64,000 bases of DNA, taken from positions 1,240,001 through 1,304,000 of the forward strand of contig NZ_CP065044.1 of NCBI RefSeq assembly GCF_015689195.1, written 5' to 3'. The notes below the pieces were generated by a model. That model was not told the origin of the DNA, did not search any database, and saw only the letters and a list, made by a program, of their open reading frames with translations. Below, piece by piece: positions 45,982 through 57,767 of this stretch. A program made the translations under genes and the position numbers. The first letter of the stretch is position 1. Each line of letters begins with the position of its first letter. This DNA is from Pectobacterium aroidearum. GTDB taxonomy: Bacteria > Pseudomonadota > Gammaproteobacteria > Enterobacterales > Enterobacteriaceae.

Positions 45982-46317
45982 ATGAGTAATCCATTTTCTG
46001 CCCGGTGGAGTCGTAATGGCAATCTGCTTTGCCACGGTCACTGGTTAATATCTTATAAAGAAAGAGAATTCGCGCTACCGGAAAAATATAAAGAAAATCA
46101 TATGGGAACGATGGGGATTTACTCTATCATCGATCCTGATGATGAAACCTATCGGGACGGATTAGATGAGGATGATTGGATTCTGGAAAATATCGACTGG
46201 CTGGCCGATAGCTTCGAAGAAAATAATGTCCCTATCGAAGAGTGTTATTTTAGATATTTCTTTCAGGCGATAAATAAGCAGGACTGGCGATGCACCAGTT
46301 GCGCAGGCTGTATGTAA
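45982..46317 (+). CDS. Small protein of unknown function
   Basis: 111 residues from ATG 45982; the frame extends upstream to 45940 but the start here gives MSNPFSARWSRNGNLLCHGHWLISY. Acidic middle (DPDDETYRDGLDEDDWILENIDWLADSFEENN) and a Cys-rich end (RCTSCAGC). No signal peptide. The abrupt Cys-rich terminus could reflect a C-terminal change. I do not recognise the family. Confidence 0.6.
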   Translation: MSNPFSARWSRNGNLLCHGHWLISYKEREFALPEKYKENHMGTMGIYSIIDPDDETYRDGLDEDDWILENIDWLADSFEENNVPIEECYFRYFFQAINKQDWRCTSCAGCM

Positions 46318-46544
46318 ATTACGCTGTTATTCATTATTCCTCTCTGAGTTTGTACCCTACTGACTATATAGCCACGTCGCGCTATTTTTACCTGATTACA
46401 CCGACGGCGTTTTATTCGGTTTCCCTCGCTTTTCATCTCTTTTCATCTTCTTTGCTATGCGCTTCGCATACCGCGTAGCGGGGCGTCTTTTGCAAGGAAA
46501 AGTGTTACCCTGACCCCACAATCCTTGATTAAGATGAGGCGGCA

Positions 46545-47039
46545 ATGACGGAAGCTGACATTCTGCGGTTAAGTGTTTTGGTCGGTGAAAAACTGAAGGC
46601 GCGTGGTGCTACGCTGACGTGCGCAGAATCCTGTACTGGAGGTTGGCTGGCTAAGTCTATTACTGATGTTGCAGGTAGTTCCGGCTGGTTTGACTATGGC
46701 TTTGTGACATACAGCAATCTGGCCAAGCAGCGTCTGGTGAATGTGAGCGCGGAGACATTGGAACGGCACGGTGCGGTGAGTGAAGCTGTCGTCAATGAGA
46801 TGGCCGCAGGGGCTTTGCAGGCCGCCGATGCAGATTTTGCCATATCAGTAAGCGGCATCGCCGGGCCCGATGGGGGGAGTGAAGAGAAGCCTGTCGGCAC
46901 GGTATGGTTTGGCTTCACAGATAAACAGGGCGGGGCATTTGCGCGGACAATCCGGTTCAGTGGGGACAGAAACGCAGTTCGTCTGCAATCGGTCCATTTT
47001 GCGCTGCAAACGCTGCTCGACGCGTTTCTGAAAAAATAA
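46545..47039 (+). CDS. pncC: Nicotinamide-nucleotide amidase (CinA C-terminal domain protein)
   Basis: 164 residues, the length of E. coli PncC (YgaD). Single CinA-C domain: LTCAESCTGGWLAKSITDVAGSSGWFDYGFVTYSN and ISVSGIAGPDGGSEEKPVGTVWFGF. It deamidates nicotinamide mononucleotide to nicotinate mononucleotide for NAD recycling. Placement directly upstream of recA is conserved in enterobacteria. Confidence 0.96.
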   Translation: MTEADILRLSVLVGEKLKARGATLTCAESCTGGWLAKSITDVAGSSGWFDYGFVTYSNLAKQRLVNVSAETLERHGAVSEAVVNEMAAGALQAADADFAISVSGIAGPDGGSEEKPVGTVWFGFTDKQGGAFARTIRFSGDRNAVRLQSVHFALQTLLDAFLKK

Positions 47040-47041
47040 CC

Positions 47042-47069
47042 TTGATGCTGTATGCGCATACAGTATAAT
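47042..47069 (+). promoter_or_regulatory. recA promoter with LexA (SOS) box
   Basis: TTGATG (-35, 47042-47047) and TATAAT (-10, 47064-47069) flank a perfect palindromic LexA box CTGTATGCGCATACAG (47048-47063). A LexA dimer would occlude the whole spacer. Confidence 0.97.
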
Positions 47070-47095
47070 GTCAGTAATTATTCGGCAATTCATGA

Positions 47096-48220
<1,125 letters not shown>

Positions 48221-48265
48221 TGGTGGCTGAATTCCCCGTGACAAAGCACATCATCGGATAGATGG

Positions 48266-48751
48266 ATGAATAAACCCTTACGCTATGCGATGAATGTGCT
48301 TTCTGTTCGGGATTATAGTGAAGCCGAAATACGCCGCAAATGTGCGGCGTATTTATATAAATCAGAAAGTGCAGAAGCAGAAGATGAAGCTACTGCTCGA
48401 GCTGCAGTAGAAGATGTGGAAGCTGCCATTGCTTACTGCAAGGAACACGGTTGGCTGGATGATGCGCGCTATGCTCGTCGCTATATCAACAGCCGAAGTC
48501 GCAAAGGCTATGGCGTCCAGCGAATTAAAATGGAGCTGAGCCAGAAAGGAATCGATAAGACGATATTAGCCACGGCATTAAACGAGAGTGATATCGATTG
48601 GTGCGCGCTGGCGAAATCAGTTGTTGAGCGAAAATTCGGGCATCCTCTGTCCGATGAATGGAAAGACAAAGTCAAACATCAGCGATATCTGCTCTATCGT
48701 GGCTTCTTTCATGAAGAAATCCAGTCAATTTATACGAATTTTTCAGATTGA
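48266..48751 (+). CDS. recX: RecA regulator RecX
   Basis: 161 residues. RecX three-helix repeats: YSEAEIRRKCAAYLYK, YCKEHGWLDDARYARRYINSRSRKGYGVQRIKMELSQKGID and HQRYLLYRGFFHEEIQSIY. It caps RecA filaments. It lies 45 bp after recA, as in other enterobacteria, and is expressed mostly by read-through. Confidence 0.97.
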   Translation: MNKPLRYAMNVLSVRDYSEAEIRRKCAAYLYKSESAEAEDEATARAAVEDVEAAIAYCKEHGWLDDARYARRYINSRSRKGYGVQRIKMELSQKGIDKTILATALNESDIDWCALAKSVVERKFGHPLSDEWKDKVKHQRYLLYRGFFHEEIQSIYTNFSD

Positions 48752-48889
48752 ACGCATACGGGATTTTACTTCCCATCGAAGAAAATTTATCTTATTCCCA
48801 CTTTTTTGTTCGTGAGTTGCTCGGTAGCGTCAGCATGCTGGACTAACCTTGCCCGCGACCTGTTCTTCTAGCTTGATTCCAGGACAATT

Positions 48890-51517
48890 ATGAGCAAGAG
48901 CACCGCTGAGATCCGTCAAGCGTTTCTCGATTTTTTCCACAGTAAGGGACACCAGGTTGTTGATAGCAGCTCTCTGGTGCCGAACAACGATCCTACATTG
49001 TTATTCACCAATGCGGGTATGAACCAGTTCAAAGATGTGTTCCTCGGTCTGGATAAACGTAACTATGTCCGAGCGACGACCTCGCAGCGCTGTGTGCGCG
49101 CCGGTGGTAAACATAATGACTTGGAAAACGTAGGTTATACCGCACGCCACCACACCTTCTTTGAAATGCTGGGTAACTTCAGCTTCGGTGATTACTTCAA
49201 GCATGATGCGATTCGCTATGCGTGGGAATTACTGACGTCTCCCCAGTGGTTCAACCTGCCAAAAGAGAAACTGTGGGTAACGGTATACGCAACGGATGAC
49301 GAAGCCTACGATATTTGGGCTGATGAAGTTGGCGTACCGCGCGAAAGAATTATTCGTATTGGTGATAACAAAGGCGGACCTTATGCCTCTGATAACTTCT
49401 GGCAGATGGGTGAAACAGGGCCGTGTGGTCCGTGTACCGAGATTTTCTTCGATCACGGTGAACACATCGCCGGTGGCCCGCCGGGAAGCCCTGATGAAGA
49501 CGGCGACCGCTATATCGAAATTTGGAACCTGGTGTTCATGCAGTTCAACCGTCAGGTTGATGGCACGATGCTGCCGCTGCCGAAACCTTCCGTCGATACC
49601 GGAATGGGGTTAGAACGTATTTCTGCCGTGTTACAACATGTCAATTCAAACTATGACATTGATTTGTTTAAAACGCTGATTGAGGCAGTTGCTAAAGCTG
49701 TCGGTACGACAGATTTAACCAATAAATCGCTGCGTGTTATCGCCGACCATATCCGCTCTTGTGCATTCCTGATTGCGGACGGCGTGACGCCATCGAATGA
49801 AAACCGTGGTTATGTTCTGCGCCGTATCATTCGCCGCGCTGCACGTCACGGTAATATGCTGGGCGCTACGGATGCCTTCTTCTATAAACTGGTTGCGCCG
49901 CTGATTGAAGTCATGGGGCCGGCGGCGGCGGAGTTGAAAAAGCAGCAGTCTGTCGTTGAGCAAGCGCTGAAGATGGAAGAAGAGCAGTTTGCCCGTACGC
50001 TGGAACGCGGCCTGTCTCTGCTGGACGAAGAAATTAAAAATCTGAAAGGGGATACGCTGGACGGCGAAACGGCCTTCCGCCTGTATGATACCTATGGTTT
50101 CCCTGTCGATCTCACTGCGGATGTGTGCCGCGAGCGTGGCCTGAAAGTCGATGAGGAAGGTTTTGAAGCGGCAATGACGGCTCAGCGTCAGCGCGCGCGT
50201 GAAGCCAGCGGATTTGGTGTGGATTACAACAGCCTTATCCGTGTGGATGAAAACACCCCATTCTGCGGCTATGAAAAAACGCAGCAGCAAGCGAAGGTGA
50301 TTGCGCTTTATCACAACGGAAACGCGGTTGATCAGATTGCAGCAGGTGATGAAGCGGTAGTGATCCTGAATGAAACGCCATTCTATGGCGAATCCGGTGG
50401 TCAGGTTGGCGACCAGGGTGAACTGAAAAACGCGGGCGTCAGCTTTGCCGTTCAGGATACGCAGAAATACGGTCAGGCAATCGGCCACGTCGGTAAACTG
50501 ACGCAGGGTACGCTGCGTGTTAACGACAGTGTTGATGCAAACGTTGATAGCCAACGCCGCGATCGCATTCGTCTGAATCACTCTGCAACGCACCTGCTAC
50601 ATGCCGCGCTGCGTCAGGTTCTGGGCGATCATGTTGCGCAGAAAGGTTCTCTGGTTAATGATAGCTATCTGCGTTTTGACTTCTCACATACGGAAGCGAT
50701 GAAACCTGAGCAGATTCGTCAGGTTGAAGATATCGTCAATGCGCAAATCCGCCGTAACCTTACCGTGCAAACGGATGTCATGGCGCTGGATGATGCGAGA
50801 GCGAAGGGCGCGATGGCGCTGTTCGGCGAGAAGTATGACGACCATGTTCGTGTTCTGACGATGGGGGACTTCTCCATTGAACTGTGCGGCGGCACACACG
50901 CCAGTCGTACTGGTGATATCGGCCTATTCCAAATCATTTCAGAATCAGGTACCGCAGCCGGGGTGCGTCGTATTGAAGCGACTACGGGTGAAAATGCGCT
51001 TTCTGCGCTGCACCGTCAGAGTGACGTTCTGCAAGATATCGCGCAACTGCTGAAAGGGGATAGTCACAACCTGACAGATAAGGTACGCTCTGTTTTAGAT
51101 CGTGCTCGCGCGTTGGAGAAAGAGCTTCAGCAGTTGAAGGCTCAGCAAGCGGCGCAGGAAAGCTCGTCACTGTCTGGCAAAGCAAAAGAGGTTAGCGGCG
51201 TGAAGTTGCTGGTTACGCAACTGGACAACGTGGATCCTAAGCTACTGCGCACGATGGTGGATGACCTGAAGAATCAGTTAGGGTCTGCTGTTATTGTTCT
51301 TGGAACGGTGGCAGAAGGTCGGGTTAGCTTGATTTCTGGTGTAACGAAAGATCTGACTGACCGTGTCAAAGCCGGTGAACTGATTGGGTTTGTTGCCCAG
51401 CAGGTTGGCGGTAAAGGCGGTGGTCGCCCAGATATGGCACAGGCTGGTGGTTCAGATGTGTCTGCACTGCCTGCTGCGCTGGCAAGCGTTGAATCCTGGG
51501 TTGCTGCTAAGCTATAA
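48890..51517 (+). CDS. alaS: Alanyl-tRNA synthetase
   Basis: 875 residues. Class II catalytic domain (about 1-450), with motif [14 protein letters not shown] and [44 protein letters not shown]; editing domain with zinc ligands [11 protein letters not shown] and CGGTH; C-terminal oligomerisation (C-Ala) domain with [15 protein letters not shown]. It charges tRNA-Ala and clears mischarged Ser and Gly. Full length, nothing odd. Confidence 0.99.
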   Translation: MSKSTAEIRQAFLDFFHSKGHQVVDSSSLVPNNDPTLLFTNAGMNQFKDVFLGLDKRNYVRATTSQRCVRAGGKHNDLENVGYTARHHTFFEMLGNFSFGDYFKHDAIRYAWELLTSPQWFNLPKEKLWVTVYATDDEAYDIWADEVGVPRERIIRIGDNKGGPYASDNFWQMGETGPCGPCTEIFFDHGEHIAGGPPGSPDEDGDRYIEIWNLVFMQFNRQVDGTMLPLPKPSVDTGMGLERISAVLQHVNSNYDIDLFKTLIEAVAKAVGTTDLTNKSLRVIADHIRSCAFLIADGVTPSNENRGYVLRRIIRRAARHGNMLGATDAFFYKLVAPLIEVMGPAAAELKKQQSVVEQALKMEEEQFARTLERGLSLLDEEIKNLKGDTLDGETAFRLYDTYGFPVDLTADVCRERGLKVDEEGFEAAMTAQRQRAREASGFGVDYNSLIRVDENTPFCGYEKTQQQAKVIALYHNGNAVDQIAAGDEAVVILNETPFYGESGGQVGDQGELKNAGVSFAVQDTQKYGQAIGHVGKLTQGTLRVNDSVDANVDSQRRDRIRLNHSATHLLHAALRQVLGDHVAQKGSLVNDSYLRFDFSHTEAMKPEQIRQVEDIVNAQIRRNLTVQTDVMALDDARAKGAMALFGEKYDDHVRVLTMGDFSIELCGGTHASRTGDIGLFQIISESGTAAGVRRIEATTGENALSALHRQSDVLQDIAQLLKGDSHNLTDKVRSVLDRARALEKELQQLKAQQAAQESSSLSGKAKEVSGVKLLVTQLDNVDPKLLRTMVDDLKNQLGSAVIVLGTVAEGRVSLISGVTKDLTDRVKAGELIGFVAQQVGGKGGGRPDMAQAGGSDVSALPAALASVESWVAAKL

Positions 51518-51551
51518 AACGATAGATAACGTTTTATTCGCGTTATCCAAC

Positions 51552-51586
51552 AAAACGCCATAACTTTCTGGTTGTGGCGTTTTTGT
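51552..51586 (+). terminator. Intrinsic terminator after alaS
   Basis: AAAACGCCATAAC / GTTGTGGCGTTTT stem with one G-T pair, then T-rich. Confidence 0.9.
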
Positions 51587-51842
51587 CTGCGGAAAAGGAT
51601 CCGATAAATGGGATAGGACGTGTACTACTTTCAGATATTCTGAAGTACTACATGCTCAGTCCTGTTGTTGTGATAACAAAAGCACAAGCTACTGATATCG
51701 ACTAAACTAACAAGTAGTGACAAACCGGAGTGTGATGGTGGTGCTTATACCATCGTCTAGGTTTACGTTTTCACGGCACATGATGGATAATGGCGGGGAG
51801 ACAGAGAGACCCGACTCTTTATAATCTTTCAAGGAGCAAAGA
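51587..51842. promoter_or_regulatory. csrA promoter and leader region
   Basis: 256 bp without a gene. It should hold the csrA promoters; several -10-like AT-rich stretches are present but none can be chosen with confidence. A strong AAGGAG site lies just before the csrA ATG. Confidence 0.45.
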
Positions 51843-52028
51843 ATGCTTATTTTGACTCGTCGAGTTGGCGAAACCCTCATGATCGGCGATGAGGTAACGG
51901 TTACCGTATTAGGAGTGAAAGGCAACCAGGTGCGTATTGGTGTTAATGCACCTAAAGAGGTTTCTGTCCACCGTGAAGAGATCTATCAGCGTATTCAGGC
52001 CGAAAAATCTCAACCAACGTCATATTGA
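51843..52028 (+). CDS. csrA: Carbon storage regulator CsrA (RsmA)
   Basis: 61 residues, identical in plan to E. coli Csr[46 protein letters not shown]. It binds GGA motifs in mRNA leaders. In soft-rot bacteria the same protein, RsmA, represses plant-cell-wall enzymes and quorum-sensing functions. The leader includes AAGGAG next to the start. Confidence 0.99.
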   Translation: MLILTRRVGETLMIGDEVTVTVLGVKGNQVRIGVNAPKEVSVHREEIYQRIQAEKSQPTSY

Positions 52029-52231
52029 TTGACAATGCGTCTCGTGTTCACGGGACGCAATTGTTATTTCCCGCTTTTCCCCCGCACATTTATCGATATA
52101 TCCATTTTTACTGTGTGCGCCTTTTAGCAAGGTAACCGCCTGTTTTTCTGTCGATAAAACAGACTTTTTGTTGTGAAAATACGCATCTTGGATGCGAATT
52201 GTTCAAACAAACACAAGGTGGGAAAAATTGT

Positions 52232-52259
52232 TTGACTTATAAGTCTGGGAAAGTAATAT
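52232..52259 (+). promoter_or_regulatory. Promoter of the tRNA-Ser/tRNA-Arg operon
   Basis: TTGACT (52232-52237) and TAATAT (52254-52259) are separated by 16 bp, followed by a GC-rich discriminator (GTGCGCC) typical of stringently controlled stable RNA promoters. The first tRNA begins about 60 bp downstream. Confidence 0.78.
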
Positions 52260-52322
52260 GTGCGCCACGCAGTACCGGTGAGCACTAACAAGAAGTTCTT
52301 AGTAGCGAATCAGGTAATGTAA

Positions 52323-52415
52323 GGTGAGGTGGCCGAGAGGCTGAAGGCGCTCCCCTGCTAAGGGAGTATGCGGTCAAAAGCTGCATCGAGGGTTCGAATC
52401 CCTCCCTCACCGCCA
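52323..52415 (+). tRNA. serV: tRNA-Ser (GCT)
   Basis: 93 nt with acceptor stem GGTGAGG / CCTCACC, anticodon GCT in CCCCTGCTAAGGGG-like stem, a long variable arm typical of class II tRNAs, TTCGAAT loop, and encoded CCA. Confidence 0.97.
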
Positions 52416-52423
52416 TTTAATAT

Positions 52424-52500
52424 GCATCCGTAGCTCAGCTGGATAGAGTACTCGGCTACGAACCGAGCGGTCGGAGGTTCGAATCCTCCCGGATGCACCA
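52424..52500 (+). tRNA. argV: tRNA-Arg (ACG), copy 1
   Basis: 77 nt: acceptor GCATCCG / CGGATGC, anticodon ACG in CTCGGCTACGAACCGAG, TTCGAAT loop, encoded CCA. The A of the anticodon is normally deaminated to inosine. Confidence 0.97.
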
Positions 52501-52563
52501 TAAACACTGTCTTTGCAAGGCAAGTAGTAAAAGTAAGTTTTGTCGTAGATAAAGAATCATTAA

Positions 52564-52779
52564 TGCATCCGTAGCTCAGCTGGATAGAGTACTCGGCTAC
52601 GAACCGAGCGGTCGGAGGTTCGAATCCTCCCGGATGCACCATATTTCGATATGGATTAAGGTTGTTATCTTGCTCTTATAATCGCTCATTTGTGATTACA
52701 AGAACAAGGGAGGAAAACGTTGCTTTAGCAACGGCCCGAAGGGCAAGGCGAAGCCGAGTAATCCTCCCGGATGCACCAT
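52564..52779 (+). repeat. tRNA-Arg plus rtT-like tail, first repeat
   Basis: 216 bp repeated directly at 52823-53038. It contains tRNA-Arg copy 2 and a tail that ends with the last 19 bases of the tRNA (52760-52778). The tail includes small hairpins (CGTTGC/GCAACG and GCCCGAAGGGC). Confidence 0.92.
52565..52641 (+). tRNA. tRNA-Arg (ACG), copy 2
   Basis: Identical to copy 1 over its 77 nt, including CCA. Separated from copy 1 by 64 bp. Confidence 0.97.
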
Positions 52780-52822
52780 TCTTAAGTATCTCGTTCAATT
52801 CCCTTATTTCTGCACCACACTC

Positions 52823-53038
52823 TGCATCCGTAGCTCAGCTGGATAGAGTACTCGGCTACGAACCGAGCGGTCGGAGGTTCGAATCCTCCCGGATGCACCA
52901 TATTTCGATATGGATTAAGGTTGTTATCTTGCTCTTATAATCGCTCATTTGTGATTACAAGAACAAGGGAGGAAAACGTTGCTTTAGCAACGGCCCGAAG
53001 GGCAAGGCGAAGCCGAGTAATCCTCCCGGATGCACCAT
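52823..53038 (+). repeat. tRNA-Arg plus rtT-like tail, second repeat
   Basis: Direct repeat of 52564-52779, offset 259 bp. It contains tRNA-Arg copy 3 and the 19-base tRNA 3' end fragment at 53019-53037. Confidence 0.92.
52824..52900 (+). tRNA. tRNA-Arg (ACG), copy 3
   Basis: Identical to copies 1 and 2. Confidence 0.97.
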
Positions 53039-53434
53039 ATTCTGATGTAAATAAAATCGTTATCTTACTTCCTACGTTAGCGCGACTTAATAAGTGCAAG
53101 GATAATATTGCGTAGTCGACGCCTTATCAGGACGGTACAAGTCAAACACTGTTCTCAGATACACCACTTCTGTTTTACCAATCGTTTCCTACCTACTTTT
53201 AGCGCGATAGCAGCATTGTGCTCTCTTGCCTATTCAGAACGATATTTCTCCCATCATGTTCGTACCTTAATTCTTGCTCTTATCCTGTCTGCATGCCGAT
53301 ATTGAATCAGTGAACAAATAACGATTTTCTTACCGCTATGGTAGTAATAACCTGTTTTTTATAAGGTTATTGAGTAAGCGACAACGTTTTCACTTTACGA
53401 TAAAGTAAGCTCTCTTTTCGGTGATCATGGAGTC
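53039..53434. other. Intergenic region after the tRNA cluster
   Basis: About 400 bp without a supported gene; short open frames have no ribosome site or recognisable product. An inverted repeat AATAACCT / AGGTTATT lies at 53346-53370. It probably holds the end of the tRNA transcript and the yqaB promoter. Confidence 0.4.
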
Positions 53435-54004
53435 ATGATGTACGATCGCTATCAAGGGCTGATCTTTGATATGGATGGCACCCTGCTCGATACTGAGCCG
53501 ACGCACCATAAAGCGTGGGATCAGGTTCTTGCACGGTATGGTATGAGATATGATGCCCGTGCCATGACAGCATTGAACGGCTCGCCCACCTGGCATATTG
53601 CACAGCGTATTATCGACAGTCATCAGGCTGATATTGATCCTCACCAACTGGCGGCGGAAAAAACGGCCGTTGTTGAGGAAATGCTGCTGGATACAGTAAA
53701 ACCACTGCCGCTGATTGATGTGGTTAAGCATTATCGCGGGCGCCGCCCTATGGCGGTTGGTACGGGTAGCACGCATGGCATGGCTGATAGATTACTAACG
53801 CATTTGGGTTTGCATGATTATTTTGATGCAATTGTCGGGGCGGATGATGTTATTCAGCATAAGCCTTTCCCTGATACCTTTCTGCGCTGCGCAGCGTTGA
53901 TTTCTGTTGCACCAGAACACTGTATCGTGTTTGAAGATGCAGACTACGGTATTGAAGCCGCCAAGCGAGCTAACATGGCCGTGGTTGACGTCCGTACATT
54001 GTGA
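53435..54004 (+). CDS. yqaB: HAD phosphatase YqaB (fructose-1-phosphate/6-phosphogluconate phosphatase)
   Basis: 189 residues; ATG 53435 or 53438. HAD motifs: DMDGTLLDTEP (I), GTGSTHGMADRLL region (II), KPFPDTFLRCA with the catalytic Lys (III), FEDADYGIEAAKRANM (IV). The YqaB-type protein dephosphorylates small sugar phosphates in the cytoplasm. It overlaps yqaA by 4 bp. Confidence 0.95.
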   Translation: MMYDRYQGLIFDMDGTLLDTEPTHHKAWDQVLARYGMRYDARAMTALNGSPTWHIAQRIIDSHQADIDPHQLAAEKTAVVEEMLLDTVKPLPLIDVVKHYRGRRPMAVGTGSTHGMADRLLTHLGLHDYFDAIVGADDVIQHKPFPDTFLRCAALISVAPEHCIVFEDADYGIEAAKRANMAVVDVRTL

Positions 54005-54429
54005 GTGAGTTCTGGGCCGTTTTTTCTCTTTTCTGGAGTAGCCTGCTCAGTGCAACATTGCTACCCGGCAGTTCGGAAGTACTGCTGGTAACATTATTGC
54101 TTGCTGACAGTGCCAAACCCTACCTGTTGATCGCTGTAGCGACGGTAGGAAATACGCTGGGCGGGTTAACAAATATTTTTATAGGGCGCTTACTCCCTCA
54201 GCCAAAACAACAAGCTGGGTATACGGTGGCCATGCGTTGGTTACAGCGCTATGGTTACGCTGCGCTGTTGTTTAGCTGGGTACCGATAGTAGGCGATTTA
54301 TTGTGCGTGTTAGCGGGTTGGCTACGCATGCCCTGTGTGCAATCGGCGGTTTTCATCGGTATTGGAAAAGCGCTGCGGTATATCGTATTGGCAGGTATAA
54401 CGTTACAGGGGATGGCGTGGTGGTCTTAA
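54001..54429 (+). CDS. yqaA: Inner-membrane protein YqaA
   Basis: 142 residues with a GTG start that overlaps the yqaB stop (GTGA). Four hydrophobic segments and a DedA/SNARE-associated-like pattern: SATLLPGSSEVLLVTLLL, GNTLGGLTNIFIGR, YGYAALLFSWVPIVGDLLCVLAGWLRMP. Function unknown. The order yqaB-yqaA-gshA is conserved. Confidence 0.93.
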   Translation: MSEFWAVFSLFWSSLLSATLLPGSSEVLLVTLLLADSAKPYLLIAVATVGNTLGGLTNIFIGRLLPQPKQQAGYTVAMRWLQRYGYAALLFSWVPIVGDLLCVLAGWLRMPCVQSAVFIGIGKALRYIVLAGITLQGMAWWS

Positions 54430-54496
54430 CCAGATTGCAATGCGAACTGGTGAGAGCTACTGAGTTTCAATTATGCTTACAACCATTACATTTTAA

Positions 54497-56065
<1,569 letters not shown>

Positions 56066-56068
56066 AAA

Positions 56069-56139
56069 GAAAAGGCCACAGAAACTGTGGCCAAATAAAC
56101 ATCTCTAATAGGGATGATGATAATAAATGCGCGTCTTTC
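56069..56139 (-). ncRNA. micA: Small RNA MicA
   Basis: On the minus strand between gshA and luxS. The 5' end reads GAAAGACGCGCATTTATTAT, almost the same as E. coli MicA, followed by CATCATCCCT and an internal stem, and ends in the hairpin GGCCACAG-TTT-CTGTGGCC with a T-rich tail. MicA represses ompA and other outer-membrane protein mRNAs through Hfq. Confidence 0.95.
56074..56092 (-). terminator. Terminator of MicA
   Basis: 8-bp stem GGCCACAG / CTGTGGCC with a 3-nt loop; T-rich on the minus strand. It can also protect the 3' end of the gshA mRNA. Confidence 0.92.
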
Positions 56140-56145
56140 AGTAAG

Positions 56146-56172
56146 TCAGACTCGCATAAAAAGGAAAAGTTC
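56146..56172 (-). promoter_or_regulatory. Sigma-E promoter of micA
   Basis: On the minus strand GAACTT (56172-56167) and TCTGA (56150-56146) are separated by 16 bp, matching the sigma-E consensus; transcription would start at the G at 56139. It links MicA to envelope stress. Confidence 0.9.
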
Positions 56173-56218
56173 TCGGAAACGAGAAAAAATGAATTTTTTT
56201 CTTTGAGGAGGTGGAATT

Positions 56219-56734
56219 ATGCCGTTACTAGATAGCTTTACTGTTGACCATACCCGTATGGCCGCACCTGCCGTTCGGGTCGCTAAAACCATGAAAACCC
56301 CTCATGGCGACAATATTACGGTATTTGATCTGCGTTTCTGCCGTCCGAACATCGAAGTGATGCCGGAGCGAGGAATTCATACGCTTGAGCACCTGTTTGC
56401 GGGCTTTATGCGGGATCATTTAAACGGGGATGGCGTCGAAATTATCGACATCTCTCCGATGGGATGCCGTACCGGTTTCTACATGAGCCTGATTGGTACG
56501 CCGGACGAGCAACGTGTTGCCGATTCCTGGAAAGCGGCGATGGCGGACGTTCTGAAAGTGACCGACCAGCGTAAAATTCCTGAACTGAACGAATTCCAGT
56601 GTGGCACCTATGAGATGCACTCGCTGAAAGAAGCGCAGGAAATCGCTCAGCACATCGTGGATAGCGATATTGGTATCAACCAAAATGACGATCTGGCGCT
56701 GCCGAAAGATAAGCTGGCCGAGCTGCATATCTAG
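56219..56734 (+). CDS. luxS: S-ribosylhomocysteine lyase LuxS
   Basis: 171 residues. Metal ligands His 54 and His 58 (HTLEH) and Cys 128 (FQCGT) with catalytic Cys 83 in MGCRTGFYM. It converts S-ribosylhomocysteine to homocysteine and the precursor of autoinducer 2. A strong GAGGAGG site lies before the ATG. Confidence 0.98.
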   Translation: MPLLDSFTVDHTRMAAPAVRVAKTMKTPHGDNITVFDLRFCRPNIEVMPERGIHTLEHLFAGFMRDHLNGDGVEIIDISPMGCRTGFYMSLIGTPDEQRVADSWKAAMADVLKVTDQRKIPELNEFQCGTYEMHSLKEAQEIAQHIVDSDIGINQNDDLALPKDKLAELHI

Positions 56735-56755
56735 TTTGTCGGATAAGCGCAGATA

Positions 56756-56789
56756 AAAAAGAGAGCCGAAAGTTGGCTCTCTTTTTTTG
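56756..56789. terminator. Bidirectional terminator between luxS and ypjD
   Basis: GAGAGCC / GGCTCTC with A-run before and T-run after. Confidence 0.92.
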
Positions 56790-56803
56790 TGTTCGAGGAA
56801 GTG

Positions 56804-57598
56804 TCAGACGGCGAGAAAGTGCTGTATAACCCGGCTACCAAAGTAGGAAAGCGTTAACATCAGCGCGCCGAGCAGGCTGAACCAGACAACGCGCCGACCG
56901 CGCCACCCTTCATGGTAGTGTCCCCAGAGCAGCAGAATATAGATGAACCACGCAAATAGGGAGAACACAGCTTTGTGCAAGTTCTCTTTGTTATCGATCA
57001 GATCGTCCATATAGAACAAGCCAGTACAGAGCGTTAGCGTGAGTAGAATGACGCCTATCTGTGTAATGTGAAACATTTTACGCTCAATGCCCATTAGCGG
57101 CGGCATGTCAGCGGCAAATCCCAGCTTTTTATTCTTGAGCAGATAATCCAGCCAGGCGAGCTGGAGTGCATAAAGGGCGGCAATTAACAGCGTGGCATAA
57201 GAGAAAAGTGCCAGGCCAATATGGATCATCAAGCCCGGAGACGCTTCCAGATGCGTAATAAATTCGCTTGGCATGAAGCTGGCGAAGGCCAGATTGATCA
57301 GTGCAAAAGTGTAGACGATAGGAAGAATAAACCAGCCACGATCGCGCGAGGCGACAATCGTCATCACCGTACAGATAATGAGACTGACCAGCGAACCGAT
57401 ATTCAGCAGGCTAAGGTTTTGGCCGACCTGAACATCGAAAATGCGTTGATAGAGCGCCACCGCATGGCAGATTAGCGCAGCGCTGGCCGAGAGTATTGCC
57501 AGCCGACGATATGCACTGTTCTTGCGCAGCAGACTGGGGATAATCAGTCCGAGGCTGAGTGTGTAGGCGACAAGCGCCACAATAGCGAAAACAGACAT
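56804..57598 (-). CDS. ypjD: Inner-membrane protein YpjD, CcsA/HemX-like
   Basis: 264 residues with about eight hydrophobic segments and conserved His residues in the CcsA (cytochrome c assembly) pattern: MSVFAIVALVAYTLSLGLI, LEASPGLMIHIGLALFSYATLLIAALYALQLAWLDYLL and LFAWFIYILLLWGHYHEGWRGRR. Divergent from ffh, as in other enterobacteria. Precise function not established. Confidence 0.93.
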   Translation of the reverse strand: MSVFAIVALVAYTLSLGLIIPSLLRKNSAYRRLAILSASAALICHAVALYQRIFDVQVGQNLSLLNIGSLVSLIICTVMTIVASRDRGWFILPIVYTFALINLAFASFMPSEFITHLEASPGLMIHIGLALFSYATLLIAALYALQLAWLDYLLKNKKLGFAADMPPLMGIERKMFHITQIGVILLTLTLCTGLFYMDDLIDNKENLHKAVFSLFAWFIYILLLWGHYHEGWRGRRVVWFSLLGALMLTLSYFGSRVIQHFLAV

Positions 57599-57767
57599 AC
57601 AAATAGGTTATTAAATATCAACTAGGTAAAATGAAGAATCAGTATAGCGTTAGTCGTCGTGGGTACCAACAGTTCTCCATCAGCAGCGCTGAGATCGTTC
57701 CCGCTTTTGTGTATAATCTCTTCCATTCGTGTCGCGCTGGCGGCCTGTCTTACGTTGAGCATGAGAT

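Noticed and set aside
52358..52642. Minus-strand frame with a repeated [14 protein letters not shown] peptide
   Set aside because: It is the antisense translation of the tRNA-Arg genes, a well-known false ORF.
52760..52778. A possible fourth tRNA-Arg from the 3' fragment in the repeat tail
   Set aside because: Only the last 19 bases match; there is no anticodon arm or acceptor partner. The same holds for 53019-53037.
53108..53305. Small frame after the tRNA cluster
   Set aside because: No ribosome site and no recognisable product; compositionally like intergenic DNA.
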